This document shows, piece after piece, positions 20,482-29,700 of a stretch of 34,567 nt of DNA. A model generated the notes under the pieces. The model was given only the letters and a program-made list of their open reading frames with translations, did no database searches and had not been told where the DNA came from. The DNA lies in contig NZ_WSZK01000004.1 in the NCBI RefSeq assembly GCF_009791395.1, positions 1 to 34,567 of the forward strand, given 5' to 3'. Position 1 is the first letter of the stretch. The number at the start of each line of letters is the position of its first letter. This DNA is from Halomarina oriensis. GTDB taxonomy: Archaea > Halobacteriota > Halobacteria > Halobacteriales > Haloarculaceae. The position numbers were made by a program, and so were the translations under genes.

Positions 20482-21276
20482 ATGAAACGCCGTGCGCTTC
20501 TCGGGATGCTCGGGGCGGTCGGAGCGACCGCGCTCTCCGGATGTGTCTCGCGAGACGACGTTGATGAAGCCCTGCCGTGGGACGCCGCAGGACGGGCGCT
20601 CTCGGAGGCGAGCGACTACACCGATTCGGATGGTCGAACGCACTTCTCAGTCGCTAGCGGTGGCTACATGGCCGCAGAGTGGCGGCCGAACGGTCGCCTC
20701 GCCTTTGAGTTCATTGACGACCCGCCGATGATGGAGTGGCTCCTCATCGATCCCAATCGAGATCTCCGGGCATCGGGTCGACCACCGGAGTTCGGCGGGT
20801 GGAACAGCGTCGAGATGCGCTACCCGCTGATGGAGGGCTGGTGGGAGCTCTCTGGTCGAACCATCGCAAAGAGCGAGTCCTCGGTCCTCGGTGCCGAGGA
20901 GAAGCGCACCGGTGGCTGTGGCATCCCCGTCGACCCGCGTGTCCAGGTGGACGCCGTCGACGTCGAGGATGGGACCGGAAAGGCGCAACTCGAACTCTCG
21001 AACCCAGGCCGCGCCCCGCTACATGTGAGGGGCGTCCGATTCAGCGGCGATGTCGCCATGCGTTCCACGATGAAGCACTGGGCGTTCGCTGAGGGCGAAC
21101 ACCTGCTGATGCCCGGCACGACCGTCAACTTGACCTCGGTCTCAATGCCGTTCGTCGACGGGATGCCCGAGTCGTTCGGCATCTCGCTCTGGGCCGGGAA
21201 TCAGGCTTGGAACGTCGCCGTCGAGAACGATGCGCTCGGTGCGACAGCGAAGAACGCGACGGCGGAAAAGGAGTAG
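20482..21276 (+). CDS. Tat-exported lipoprotein, function unknown
   Basis: The 264-residue product has a twin-arginine signal with a lipobox: MKRRALLGMLGAVGATALSG followed by Cys21, a typical haloarchaeal Tat lipoprotein anchor. The mature part has a beta-rich C-terminal half (VQVDAVDVEDGTGKAQLELS, HVRGVRFSGDVAMRS, MPGTTVNLTSVSMPF) like an immunoglobulin-type or cupredoxin-like sandwich, but no metal-ligand set is visible. It would sit on the outer face of the membrane. It is not part of the leftward cluster, but its surface location fits the envelope theme of the region. Confidence 0.8.
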   Translation: MKRRALLGMLGAVGATALSGCVSRDDVDEALPWDAAGRALSEASDYTDSDGRTHFSVASGGYMAAEWRPNGRLAFEFIDDPPMMEWLLIDPNRDLRASGRPPEFGGWNSVEMRYPLMEGWWELSGRTIAKSESSVLGAEEKRTGGCGIPVDPRVQVDAVDVEDGTGKAQLELSNPGRAPLHVRGVRFSGDVAMRSTMKHWAFAEGEHLLMPGTTVNLTSVSMPFVDGMPESFGISLWAGNQAWNVAVENDALGATAKNATAEKE

Positions 21277-21287
21277 TCCGACGTCGT

Positions 21288-21554
21288 TTACTTCTGGTCC
21301 CACTTCTCGGCGACCGCTTCGGCCGTGAGTGGGAGGTCATCGTCGTGGTCTGTAGACTCAGCTTTGTTCTCCAAGTGGTAGTGGTATCCAGAGAATACGG
21401 CGGCTGTCCCGACGGCCAGTGTCACCGCAGCGGCCCAAGGACTGTAAGACTGCTCCAAGAGCGACGGGAGGAAGAGAGCAATCAAGCCCGAGGCGATAAA
21501 CCATGCACCAGAAAAGAACAGGAATCTCGATACGCCGTAGCGAACTACACTCAT
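21288..21554 (-). CDS. Small membrane protein (88 residues)
   Basis: From MSVVRYGVSRF, two membrane helices (FLFFSGAWFIASGLIALFL and PWAAAVTLAVGTAAVFSGY) are followed by an acidic cytoplasmic tail (ESTDHDDDLPLTAEAVAEKW). It lies 37 bases after the protease gene in the same direction and may be a read-through extension of the big cluster, or have its own promoter. No family is recognised. Confidence 0.65.
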   Translation of the reverse strand: MSVVRYGVSRFLFFSGAWFIASGLIALFLPSLLEQSYSPWAAAVTLAVGTAAVFSGYHYHLENKAESTDHDDDLPLTAEAVAEKWDQK

Positions 21555-21591
21555 ATCGAGACCTTCTACTGAACGTACAAAAAGTAACGGT

Positions 21592-22296
21592 CTATCCTGA
21601 TACCTGCTCGTCGGCCTCGACGCCGGCAGGCGACAGGTTGCGTCGAAGCAAATGGACCGCATACGCCAGTGGGAACGCGAGGTCGGCCTTCGAGGGGATA
21701 GCGTACCGGAGGACCATCGTGACGACGACGATCCGCGAGACGGCCGACCCTAACGAGATGGTCGGCGAGGTCGCCGCCAGTCCCCACTGAGCGATGAACG
21801 CCAGCCAGACCGCGCCCACGAGCGTCGGGCCGATGGAGACGAGCACGATACCCCACGCGGGCGTCTCGTCCGGGAGGGTGACGTCAACGCCGAGGACGCC
21901 GTCGTCGTTGTGCCACTCGACGACCCGACCACCGAACGCCCGTGCGAACCCGGCGTGAGTCGCCTCGTGGAGGACGTGAGCCGGGGCGAAGACGATGTGC
22001 TGGAGCGCCGGCATCTCTTCAGGAAGTGGGAGGACGCCTCGACGAGTCGCTTCGTCGGCGATGAGTCCCACGATGAAGAAGGCGGCCGCACCGAAGAACA
22101 CGATGCGCCCCCAGACCGGGAACGCGAGGAACGCGCCGAAGCCCAGCAGGTTCGCCAGCAGGCTCCGCAGGGCGTGGGTCTCGAAGCGCCCGTCGTACCA
22201 CTCTTGATGCGCGGGCGACGCCGGGGCGTCGGAGTTGGCCGCCCGCGTGAGCGTCGTGAGACGCCCCCTGAGCGCCTCGGTGATGAGTCCCAGCAT
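21592..22296 (-). CDS. Membrane-embedded zinc metalloprotease-like protein
   Basis: The 234-residue product has the zinc motif HEATH (His110, Glu111, His114) in the hydrophobic context FAPAHVLHEATHAGFARAFG, plus a later AIPSKADLAF segment with an Asp that could be the third ligand, as in membrane site-2-type proteases and DUF3267-like proteins. Four to five hydrophobic spans are visible. It is the last gene of the 14-gene leftward cluster. It may process or mature the membrane or surface proteins encoded upstream. That role is inferred. Confidence 0.7.
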   Translation of the reverse strand: MLGLITEALRGRLTTLTRAANSDAPASPAHQEWYDGRFETHALRSLLANLLGFGAFLAFPVWGRIVFFGAAAFFIVGLIADEATRRGVLPLPEEMPALQHIVFAPAHVLHEATHAGFARAFGGRVVEWHNDDGVLGVDVTLPDETPAWGIVLVSIGPTLVGAVWLAFIAQWGLAATSPTISLGSAVSRIVVVTMVLRYAIPSKADLAFPLAYAVHLLRRNLSPAGVEADEQVSG

Positions 22297-22608
22297 CTAC
22301 CGCACCGCCCGGTAGAACATCCAGAGGAACGCACACGCGGCCGCCGTGATGAACAGGAGCGTCACCTGTCCGGCGAGGGCCGGAATGTAGCTCGACATGA
22401 TGCCGACCATGATGATGGCGACGACCGCCGGGAGCAGAACGCTCCGGGTATAGATGGCCAACGCCGAGAAGACGGTGAAGCCGACGATGAGGACGAACAT
22501 CCCACCCATCGTCGAGAGGAACGGGCAGAGAATCGCGTCTGCCCAGTTCCCGCTGGTCCACTGGTCGGGGCCGCACTGTGCTGTGATTTGGAGAGGTGTC
22601 TCGGTCAT
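22297..22608 (-). CDS. Small membrane protein with cysteine pair (103 residues)
   Basis: Three hydrophobic spans (about residues 32-50, 54-72 and 80-98) follow a soluble N-terminus with Cys12 and Cys28 (ITAQCGPDQWTSGNWADAIL, CPFLSTMGGM). The product directly abuts the protease gene. The size and topology recall small inner-membrane subunits of secretion or conjugation machines, but no homology is claimed. Confidence 0.7.
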   Translation of the reverse strand: MTETPLQITAQCGPDQWTSGNWADAILCPFLSTMGGMFVLIVGFTVFSALAIYTRSVLLPAVVAIIMVGIMSSYIPALAGQVTLLFITAAACAFLWMFYRAVR

Positions 22609-22612
22609 GGTC

Positions 22613-22969
22613 TCAGAGTTGCGTTCGCAGGACGACGGTCACCATCGCCAGCGCCATCACCAGCGCAATCGGTGACGTCACCCAGTTGGCGATGTAGACC
22701 GGCACCCCGAGATTCATCAGGAACCCCGTCAGATTCGAGAGAATCGAGATACCGGTCGTGAGGATGTCGAGAGCCGCCAGCGGCGAGAGCGACCCGCCCT
22801 CGGTGACACCGCCGTCGACGTCACCGGTGAGGTCCTCGTTCGTTCGTTCGATGTCGGTCTGCCCACCGGTCACGAGGTCGAAGCCCAACAGTGGGGCGAC
22901 CGTCGAGTTGACGAGCGTCACCGTCGCGATGAGAATGAAGACGCCGATAGCGAGTTCGGTAGCCCGCAT
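22613..22969 (-). CDS. Membrane protein with acidic loop (118 residues)
   Basis: An N-terminal hydrophobic helix (LAIGVFILIATVTLVNSTVA) resembles a signal anchor or pilin-like segment. It is followed by an acidic Gly/Thr-rich loop (ERTNEDLTGDVDGGVTEGGS) and two hydrophobic segments (ILTTGISILSNLTGFLMN, SPIALVMALAMVTVVL). It sits two bases after the LamG-type gene, so it is co-transcribed and may anchor or assist it. Confidence 0.7.
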   Translation of the reverse strand: MRATELAIGVFILIATVTLVNSTVAPLLGFDLVTGGQTDIERTNEDLTGDVDGGVTEGGSLSPLAALDILTTGISILSNLTGFLMNLGVPVYIANWVTSPIALVMALAMVTVVLRTQL

Positions 22970-22970
22970 C

Positions 22971-25900
22971 TCAGGCCCTCCTCGACGCCGCGAAGCCGAC
23001 GACGGAGAGTGAAATCGCGAACATCAACACCGTCTGCGGGATTTCGAGGTAGCCCATCACGGCGAAGATGCCCGTCAGCCCGGCCGTGATGACTGCGCCG
23101 GTCGGGGCATGGATGAAGCCGAACACGCCCGCAACAAGCAGGATAACGCCTCCAAGCGCCACTTTTGTCCAGAACTCACTGAGTCCCAGCGGTGTCGCGG
23201 TCCCATCGGCCCCGACGCGCCACGTCCCGTCGATGTGCTGGGCGGGTTCGTCGGCGTCGCCAGTCGGGTAGAGTTCGGCCTCCCACGAGATGGTCCACTC
23301 TGTCTCGGATTCATCTGCGGGAATCGGGATGTTGGCGTTGTAGGACCCGACGGTCCCATACGCGTAGAGTTCGTCGAGGACATTCGACGGGTCACCGCGC
23401 TCGTGAATGACGATGTGGAGGTCCTCGATACGGCGATCTCGCGCGTTGAACTTGAACAGGAGTTCGCGACTGCCGATTGTCTCGTTCGTCACGACCGACT
23501 CAACCTCCCACTCGTAGGTCGTCCCGCGCTCGAGGCCGAACGTCTGACCCTCGACGATGAGGTTCCGTGTCTGCTGGGCGAATGAGGAGTCGCCACGGTA
23601 GCCACCGAGGTTCCGGCGGTCACCCTCATCACGGATTGCGAGGCGGTAGTCTTCCTCGTCGACGAGGTCGAAGCAGACCGAGTTCGCCGCGCCGAAGTAG
23701 CCGCCGGCCATGTCTCGCCACGACCCATTGATGTGCTGCTGGACGATGAGCCAGCTATTGTCCGGCGCGAACCCCGCACCGCGTGAGTCGAGGGCAAAAC
23801 ACTGGCTGTAGCCTGCTGCGGACGAGGAATCGATGAGGTTCGTGTGACGCTCGACGGTCCCGTACGGGTTGTCCACGAGCATCGTCCGCGTGGTGTAGTT
23901 CGCCGCAGAGATGCGGAGCGCCAACTGCTCATCGGGGAGCTGTCCGAACGTGATGGTCCCATCAGAAGTCGCTCGTTCGGTGACGAAGTTCGACATCGAT
24001 GCCGTCCCGACCATCTCGACGGTCACCTCCTTGGTGAGCAGTTGCGTTCCGTTCTCATGATGAAGATAGAGAATCATCGGACTCCTGAACCCACGCTGTT
24101 CGGTCTCGACGGTGTGGCCGTACTCGTCGGTCGCTGCGGCCGACCACGTGTGATGACCCCCGGGAATCTCACCGGGTGAATACTGCACGGTGCCTTCGGC
24201 GTTGACCGTCTGGGTCGAGACCACCTCGCCATCGATTCGGATGTCGACAGTGACGCTATCGCTCTTCGCCGTCCCAAGGTCCGGGTCGGTGACGTTGACG
24301 GCGAGATGCTCGGAGGTGCCGTTGAGCTTCCCACCATCTTCGGGCATCCAGAGGTCGAGCGTCGGTTCGACTGTCTTAGACATGACCCCTTCACCGTATA
24401 GACGGGCGAGCGCGTTCGGTCCGGTCGCGGTAAACTCAACCTCGGTCGTCACGGTGTCAGTCGTCGGGCGAGTCCAAGTGGCCGAGTGGTTCCCCGTCGT
24501 GGTGAACGTCGCCTGCGTGAGGACCGTCCCGTCAGCGGCCTTCCACGTGACGTCCGCCTTTGCGTTCTGGAGTTCAAGGTCAGCGAACCCCTCGATAGTG
24601 TTCGACATCGAATGCTCGTTCGAGTAGGTCGACGACTCGGGGAGTTGTGCAGCCGGGTTGTCCGCGAGGAACTGGACCTGCTCGCTCGTGAGAATCGTCG
24701 AATCCATCAGTCGGACATCGTCGAGTGTCACATTCGCGTGGCGATAGTCGCCATACGACCCGAGCGTCATCGGTTCAGAGTTCTGACTCGGCGATTTCGG
24801 GACGTTGACGGTTTTGATGAGCTCGCCATCGACGTACACGTCAATCTCCCCCGACGAGTGAACGACCGCCAGATGCGACCAGGTACTATCGAACAGCTCC
24901 GGTGTGTCGACGGTCGCATCCCAATCGTCATGCTCGAGGAACAGCGTCCCGTCGTTCGCACCGATCGCCCAACCCGGTTGCAGTGCGTTCGATTTCTTCG
25001 TCACCAACCCAACACGGAATTCATCGGGCGGGGAGACCTCTCTGTCCGCTTTGACCCACATCGAGATAGAGTACCCAAAGCTGAGGTCCGTCCGGTACGA
25101 ATCTGGCACGCTGAGGCTGTCGTCGTCGTGATAGCCGTCGAATCGGAGCGCCGTTCCCGACGCGCCACTCACCCACTCCGGCGAGTTCTGAAACGTCCCG
25201 TCGAACGTATTGCTCGGACCGACCGTCCCGTATGCCGTCGAACCCACCCCTGCGTCAAGCGCGAGTCGTTCACTCGTCACCGGACTCAGCTTGCTGTTTG
25301 GCGACTCCGTGAGCCGATAGAGTTGCCCTGGTGCGAGTGCGTCGTCAAACGTCCGGATGTCGTGATAGCGCATCTCCTGCGAGCCGCCGTAGTAGCTGTT
25401 CTCGAATGGACCAGTGATGTCGACGCTCCCGACTGCGACCGTCGTCTGCGTGACGAACCGTCCGTTCAGTCGAAGCGTCATCGTATCTCCTCGACGAGTG
25501 AGCGAGACCGTGTGTTTCTCGCCCGCTTGAGCGTAGTCTGTGGGCGGTATCGGTCCAGATGAACCGCTGTCGAGCCCGAAGACACCCGTATTATCTGAGC
25601 CCCCGCGCACAATCGCCTCGACCTCCTCGTTCCCCTGGCGGTTCCAGAAGAACGCTATCGCGCCGGTCGACCCGTCGTCACCCGCACCGAATCGCATCAC
25701 CTTACCGGATTCCGGCGTGAACTGCATCGCCACAGTCCACGTTGTGTCACTCCCGAAATTGACGCTCGACGCTGGAAGTTCCAGTTCCCCACCTCGCATG
25801 TCGAGACCATCAGTCTGCCATTGGTAGCTGCCAGAAAGTGACCCATCGAACTCACTCACGTCATCGTAGAGGGTTTGAGAGATGGAATCTATCGGATAGT

Positions 25901-26141
25901 GCGTCCGGGTCTGTGAGAGGTGGGTGTCGTGGCTGACGAAGCCGGCTTCTCCACTTCGTTCGACCTCAGCGTTCGTCGTTGAGCCGTTCGATAGTTCGCT
26001 CGCCGTTGTGTGCATGCTGGCGAACGCGCCGTGGGTCGCGGCGACCGGTGCGGAACTGGCAACGAGGAGCGTGAGGATGACTGCGACGACCGCGAGAATC
26101 GTCCCTGCGAGCGAGACGTCGATGGTTCCGGGCCGATGCAT
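22971..26141 (-). CDS. Large surface protein with two LamG/ConA-like lectin domains
   Basis: The 1056-residue product has a signal sequence at about residues 9-36 (AGTILAVVAVILTLLVASSA). Two concanavalin-like/LamG domains follow, at about 100-285 (TWTVAMQFTPESGK, HTVSLTRRGDTMTLRLNGRF, MRYHDIRTFDDALAPGQLY) and 325-490 (GTALRFDGYHDDDSLSVPDS, GYSISMWVKAD, EIDVYVDGELIKTVNVPKS). The next 400 residues look like beta-sandwich domains (DIRIDGEVVSTQTV, VTVEMVGTASM). About three membrane helices close the protein (KVALGGVILLVAGVFGFIHA, then two more). It should be a cell- or particle-surface adhesin that binds glycans. It is the best candidate for the recognition protein of this cluster. Confidence 0.85.
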   Translation of the reverse strand: MHRPGTIDVSLAGTILAVVAVILTLLVASSAPVAATHGAFASMHTTASELSNGSTTNAEVERSGEAGFVSHDTHLSQTRTHYPIDSISQTLYDDVSEFDGSLSGSYQWQTDGLDMRGGELELPASSVNFGSDTTWTVAMQFTPESGKVMRFGAGDDGSTGAIAFFWNRQGNEEVEAIVRGGSDNTGVFGLDSGSSGPIPPTDYAQAGEKHTVSLTRRGDTMTLRLNGRFVTQTTVAVGSVDITGPFENSYYGGSQEMRYHDIRTFDDALAPGQLYRLTESPNSKLSPVTSERLALDAGVGSTAYGTVGPSNTFDGTFQNSPEWVSGASGTALRFDGYHDDDSLSVPDSYRTDLSFGYSISMWVKADREVSPPDEFRVGLVTKKSNALQPGWAIGANDGTLFLEHDDWDATVDTPELFDSTWSHLAVVHSSGEIDVYVDGELIKTVNVPKSPSQNSEPMTLGSYGDYRHANVTLDDVRLMDSTILTSEQVQFLADNPAAQLPESSTYSNEHSMSNTIEGFADLELQNAKADVTWKAADGTVLTQATFTTTGNHSATWTRPTTDTVTTEVEFTATGPNALARLYGEGVMSKTVEPTLDLWMPEDGGKLNGTSEHLAVNVTDPDLGTAKSDSVTVDIRIDGEVVSTQTVNAEGTVQYSPGEIPGGHHTWSAAATDEYGHTVETEQRGFRSPMILYLHHENGTQLLTKEVTVEMVGTASMSNFVTERATSDGTITFGQLPDEQLALRISAANYTTRTMLVDNPYGTVERHTNLIDSSSAAGYSQCFALDSRGAGFAPDNSWLIVQQHINGSWRDMAGGYFGAANSVCFDLVDEEDYRLAIRDEGDRRNLGGYRGDSSFAQQTRNLIVEGQTFGLERGTTYEWEVESVVTNETIGSRELLFKFNARDRRIEDLHIVIHERGDPSNVLDELYAYGTVGSYNANIPIPADESETEWTISWEAELYPTGDADEPAQHIDGTWRVGADGTATPLGLSEFWTKVALGGVILLVAGVFGFIHAPTGAVITAGLTGIFAVMGYLEIPQTVLMFAISLSVVGFAASRRA

Positions 26142-26414
26142 CTACAGCACCCCCAGATACGCCAACGTCGCCAATAACATCATAAAGGCCCAGACGGAGA
26201 CGATGAACACCATCGCACTCGGAATCTGGACGAGCGCGATGTTCGCCCCCCGGTCGATGGTTTCGTTCTCTACGGAGAAGCCCTCCCCGTCACTGCCCAT
26301 CGATGTCTTCGCCTCCTCGCTCAGAACGCCCAGCAGCGTCGGTGCGAATGCGTTGGTGATGATGACGGTGAGAACGATGGCGACGATGGCAACGAAGCCC
26401 TTGATGGCGCTCAT
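26142..26414 (-). CDS. Small membrane protein, two helices (90 residues)
   Basis: From MSAIKGFVAI, an N-terminal helix (IVAIVLTVIITNAFAPTLLG) and a C-terminal helix (PSAMVFIVSVWAFMMLLATL) flank an acidic outer loop (EEAKTSMGSDGEGFSVENET). It ends next to the start of the LamG-type gene. The same helix-acidic loop-helix layout recurs in the 98- and 118-residue neighbours, suggesting related subunits. Confidence 0.7.
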   Translation of the reverse strand: MSAIKGFVAIVAIVLTVIITNAFAPTLLGVLSEEAKTSMGSDGEGFSVENETIDRGANIALVQIPSAMVFIVSVWAFMMLLATLAYLGVL

Positions 26415-26416
26415 CG

Positions 26417-26713
26417 TCAGGCCCTCGCTGAGAGAACGACGGCCATCACGATGGTGAACACCACCACGAGGAACGTCCCGACGACCGGGAGTGCGTTCCA
26501 CGCATCCGTGATGCGCTGGTTCATCGTCGCCGCCTCTTGTTCGTACTCGGTGCCGTCGTTCTGGTCGTCAGAGAAGTTCTGGACCTTCGTTATCGGTGTC
26601 GTCATCATCGAAAGAATCAGCGCGATGAACGCGAACGCGATGAGCATCAACACGAGCTGATACCCGACGCCCCGGTCATCGTCGCGGAGTCGCTCGGCGA
26701 GACTCGGACTCAT
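26417..26713 (-). CDS. Small pilin-like membrane protein (98 residues)
   Basis: The ATG overlaps the stop of the 1450-residue gene. The N-terminus LAERLRDDDRGVGYQLVLML, followed by a long hydrophobic helix, looks like an archaeal prepilin or flagellin leader (charged, then Gly, then hydrophobic). The middle is Gln/Asn/Glu-rich (FSDDQNDGTEYEQEAATMNQ), and a second helix (VVGTFLVVVFTIVMAVVLSA) makes it unlike a true pilin. It may be a two-span subunit of the envelope assembly. Confidence 0.65.
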   Translation of the reverse strand: MSPSLAERLRDDDRGVGYQLVLMLIAFAFIALILSMMTTPITKVQNFSDDQNDGTEYEQEAATMNQRITDAWNALPVVGTFLVVVFTIVMAVVLSARA

Positions 26714-29700
26714 CGGCCGAACACCTCGCGGAGCGATGCCACATCGTTCGTAAAGCGCTTCGACCACTCGCTGGACGGACCGCTACCGAGCAGGTCGTCG
26801 AGAGACTGCTGGCGACCGCGCGCGAACATCTCGCTCTCGGATTCGAGTTCGGTCTCGAATTCGAGTTCCATCTCCATCTCGAACTCGCTTTCCCACTCCA
26901 TCGCGCGCTCAACCTCGAACGCCGATTCCCACTCGGTAGCGAACTCGGACTCCCACTCTGATTCCCACTCACTCGCCCATTCCGACTCGATGAGCGACTC
27001 GAATTCGGTGTCGACCTTGCTCTCGATAGCCGTCTCGACGAGCGCCTCCTGGTCGCCCACGATGTCGCGCATGTCGACACGCTGCTCGCCGGCGACGTCG
27101 GCGACGATGGCCGCCGGGTCGAACGTCGATGTCTCCTCAGCGAAGCCCGCGACTTCTGCGCGGCCGGCGATGTCTGCGAGGTCAAACGCGTCTCGCGAAC
27201 GATTGTCGAGTTCGAGTTCGGCGAGACGGTTGGGATTGACCTCGTCGCCCATCCGGAGCAACGTCATCTGGTCGCCGCTGCGGGCGGGCGTGAACCCCGA
27301 TTCGATGCGGCCCGTCGACGGCCCGGTAAGGTCGTCGATGTCTTCGGTCAGGCCCATCCGCATCCAGGCCTTCTCGGTGTCGCTCCAGCCGTCGACTTCG
27401 AGGTCGACGGCGTCGGCGTCAAGCGAGTAGTCTCGGCGGTCGGGCACGTTACCATACAATCGGTTGGAACCGACCTGTATGGTAAACTCGCTGGGGAGCG
27501 ACTTCGCGTTCCACCACTTCGTCTGTGCGTTGACGAGACCACTTCGGACCGACTCGTCGAACGACGTACGTCGGGCGTCGAGGCCAGCGCTAAGCTGTCC
27601 CCGCGCGAGCGCCGCGTCGATGGGGAGGTCGGTGTCCCAATCGCTGAGCGAGTCCGTTGCGGCGTCGAACTGTCCACGAAGTCGCGCAGCGGAGAGGCCG
27701 ACGTCGGCCCGGCCGCTGCGAAAGTCTTGGAGAGGACGCTTCACCCGCTCTTTCGTTCGGAAAAGGCGGTCTGACGCCCGCCGTCGGCGAGTGTCGTACG
27801 TGTCGGCGAGGCGGCCCCGGGCGATACCGAGGTCGATGCCGAGGTCGTTCCGGACGTCGTCGAGACGAGAGGACTGGCGGTCCTGCTCGAATCGGTAGCC
27901 GGCCCGCCACGCGGCGTCGTTGAGGTTCGCCTGTGACTGAAGCGGCGCGGGAAGGCGCTGACGGGCGTTCTCGCGCGCTCGGGGGCCGAGGCCGGCCATC
28001 CAGTCCTCGGTGTTCCACTTCGCCGTCTGTCCGCGCACAGCGGCCGACAAACCCGCGTCACGCCCCCGGCCAGGAAGCGACCCGGCCCACTCCTCGATGT
28101 CCCACTTCGACGACTGGGCGCGGAGCGCTGCGGAGCCAGCAGCACTCCGGGTCCGGCCGGGCAGGGAGCCGACGATGTCCTCGGTGGCCCACCGACCCGC
28201 CTGAGCGCGAAGCGCGCCATCCATCGCGAGGCCCCGCGCCGTCGGCGTCGACGAGTCGGCGAGGTCACCGAGAGCGATCTCGGCGTCCCACCAGGCACGC
28301 TGGGTTCGCGCAGTGCCGGTCGTCGCCAGCCCTCGAAGGCGGTCGGGAGTCGCGGCGAGCGCCTCACGGCCCTTCCACGCCATCGTCTGGGTGTCAACGG
28401 CCGTTCGGAGCGCTCGGTCTCGCGTGCTGTCGCGAGCCTGCTCGAACCAGTCCTGTCGGTTCTGGCGGGAGCGAGCGGAGCGCCGGCCCAGCGACCGGGC
28501 CGTGGCGTCGAGGCCCGCCTGCGTCGGTGTGAGGCGCGTCTTCGCGTTGTCGATGCCGAGGCGGGCATCGTCGAGGCGACGGTTCGTCCCGGCGAGCGCC
28601 TTCTTCGTGTCGTACTTGAGCGCGGGCGAGAGTTTCACGAGGCCGGCATCGGCATCGCGCTCGACCGTCACCCAGTCGGAGGCGTCGAAGCCCGACCCGT
28701 CGTCCCGACCGGGGAGTCGGTCACGAACTGAGAAGTCCTGATCGGCCCGAAACTCGCCGACACGTTGCTTCGCCCCCCGGTAGGCGCGCTTGCCCTCGCG
28801 GATGATGATTTCCTCGTTGTCGATGCGGCCGCCGGGGAACTTCGCCGCGACGGAGGGGAACAGTCGCGTCGCCCCCGTCGAGAGCAGTTCCTCGCCGGGC
28901 TGGATGGCCCACGCCGCCGACCGACCGGCCGTCGACGAGACCCGTGAGGCTCCCGCGATGGCCCCGTAGGAGCCGACGAGTGAGCCGACGAGTTGGCCGG
29001 CCCCCTTCGATGGATTCGCCGTCACGCTGTCCCACGCGGAGACTGCTGCCATCTCTGCGGTAGCGCTCACCTTTTTGCGAGCGTCTTTGCCCTCGCCGGC
29101 GAGTTCTCGTCCACCGTACCACGCGGCGAGTTCGCCGAACTCGTCGAGGCCGCGAACGGTCGCCGGAACGTTTGCGATGGCGAGTGCGCCCTCGGTCGTC
29201 CCGGCTGCGAAGTTGCCGACGAAGTTCGTTCCGGTCGTCCGGCGTTCGAGCATCCCGACCGGCGAAATCGTCGAGGTGAGTTCGCCGGCGTCGCGAGCGA
29301 AGCCCTGGTAGTCTCTCGAAAGGCCGTCGAGGAAGTCCTCTCCACCCGGAACGAAGGCGACACGGCCGCCGTCGTCACCGAACCTCTCGGGCCTCTGGTT
29401 CGCCTCTTGGTACGCTTGCTGCCCCTCCTGGGCGAACGAGACGTCCCACGCACCGCCCTCGTAGTCGACGAGGACCTCACTCGGGTCGAAGCCCGGCGTC
29501 TCGGCGGCGACCTCCCGCTTCGTCCGCTGAGAGACCGTCGCGACGCCAGAGTCGGTGAGCGCGACGTCGTAGGTCGTCCGACCGTCGAGGTCGCCCGTGC
29601 GGGTTTTGACGAGTTCTGTCGCGCCGTCGACGCGGAAGTCCTCCGCGTTCAGGCCGGTCGACGCCTCGACCCGCTCGCGCATGGTGTCTTTCGGGTCGAC

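Noticed and set aside
24486-25562. Plus-strand frame of 358 codons opposite the LamG-type gene
   Set aside because: Arg-rich shadow; the minus strand encodes a coherent signal peptide, LamG domains and membrane anchor.
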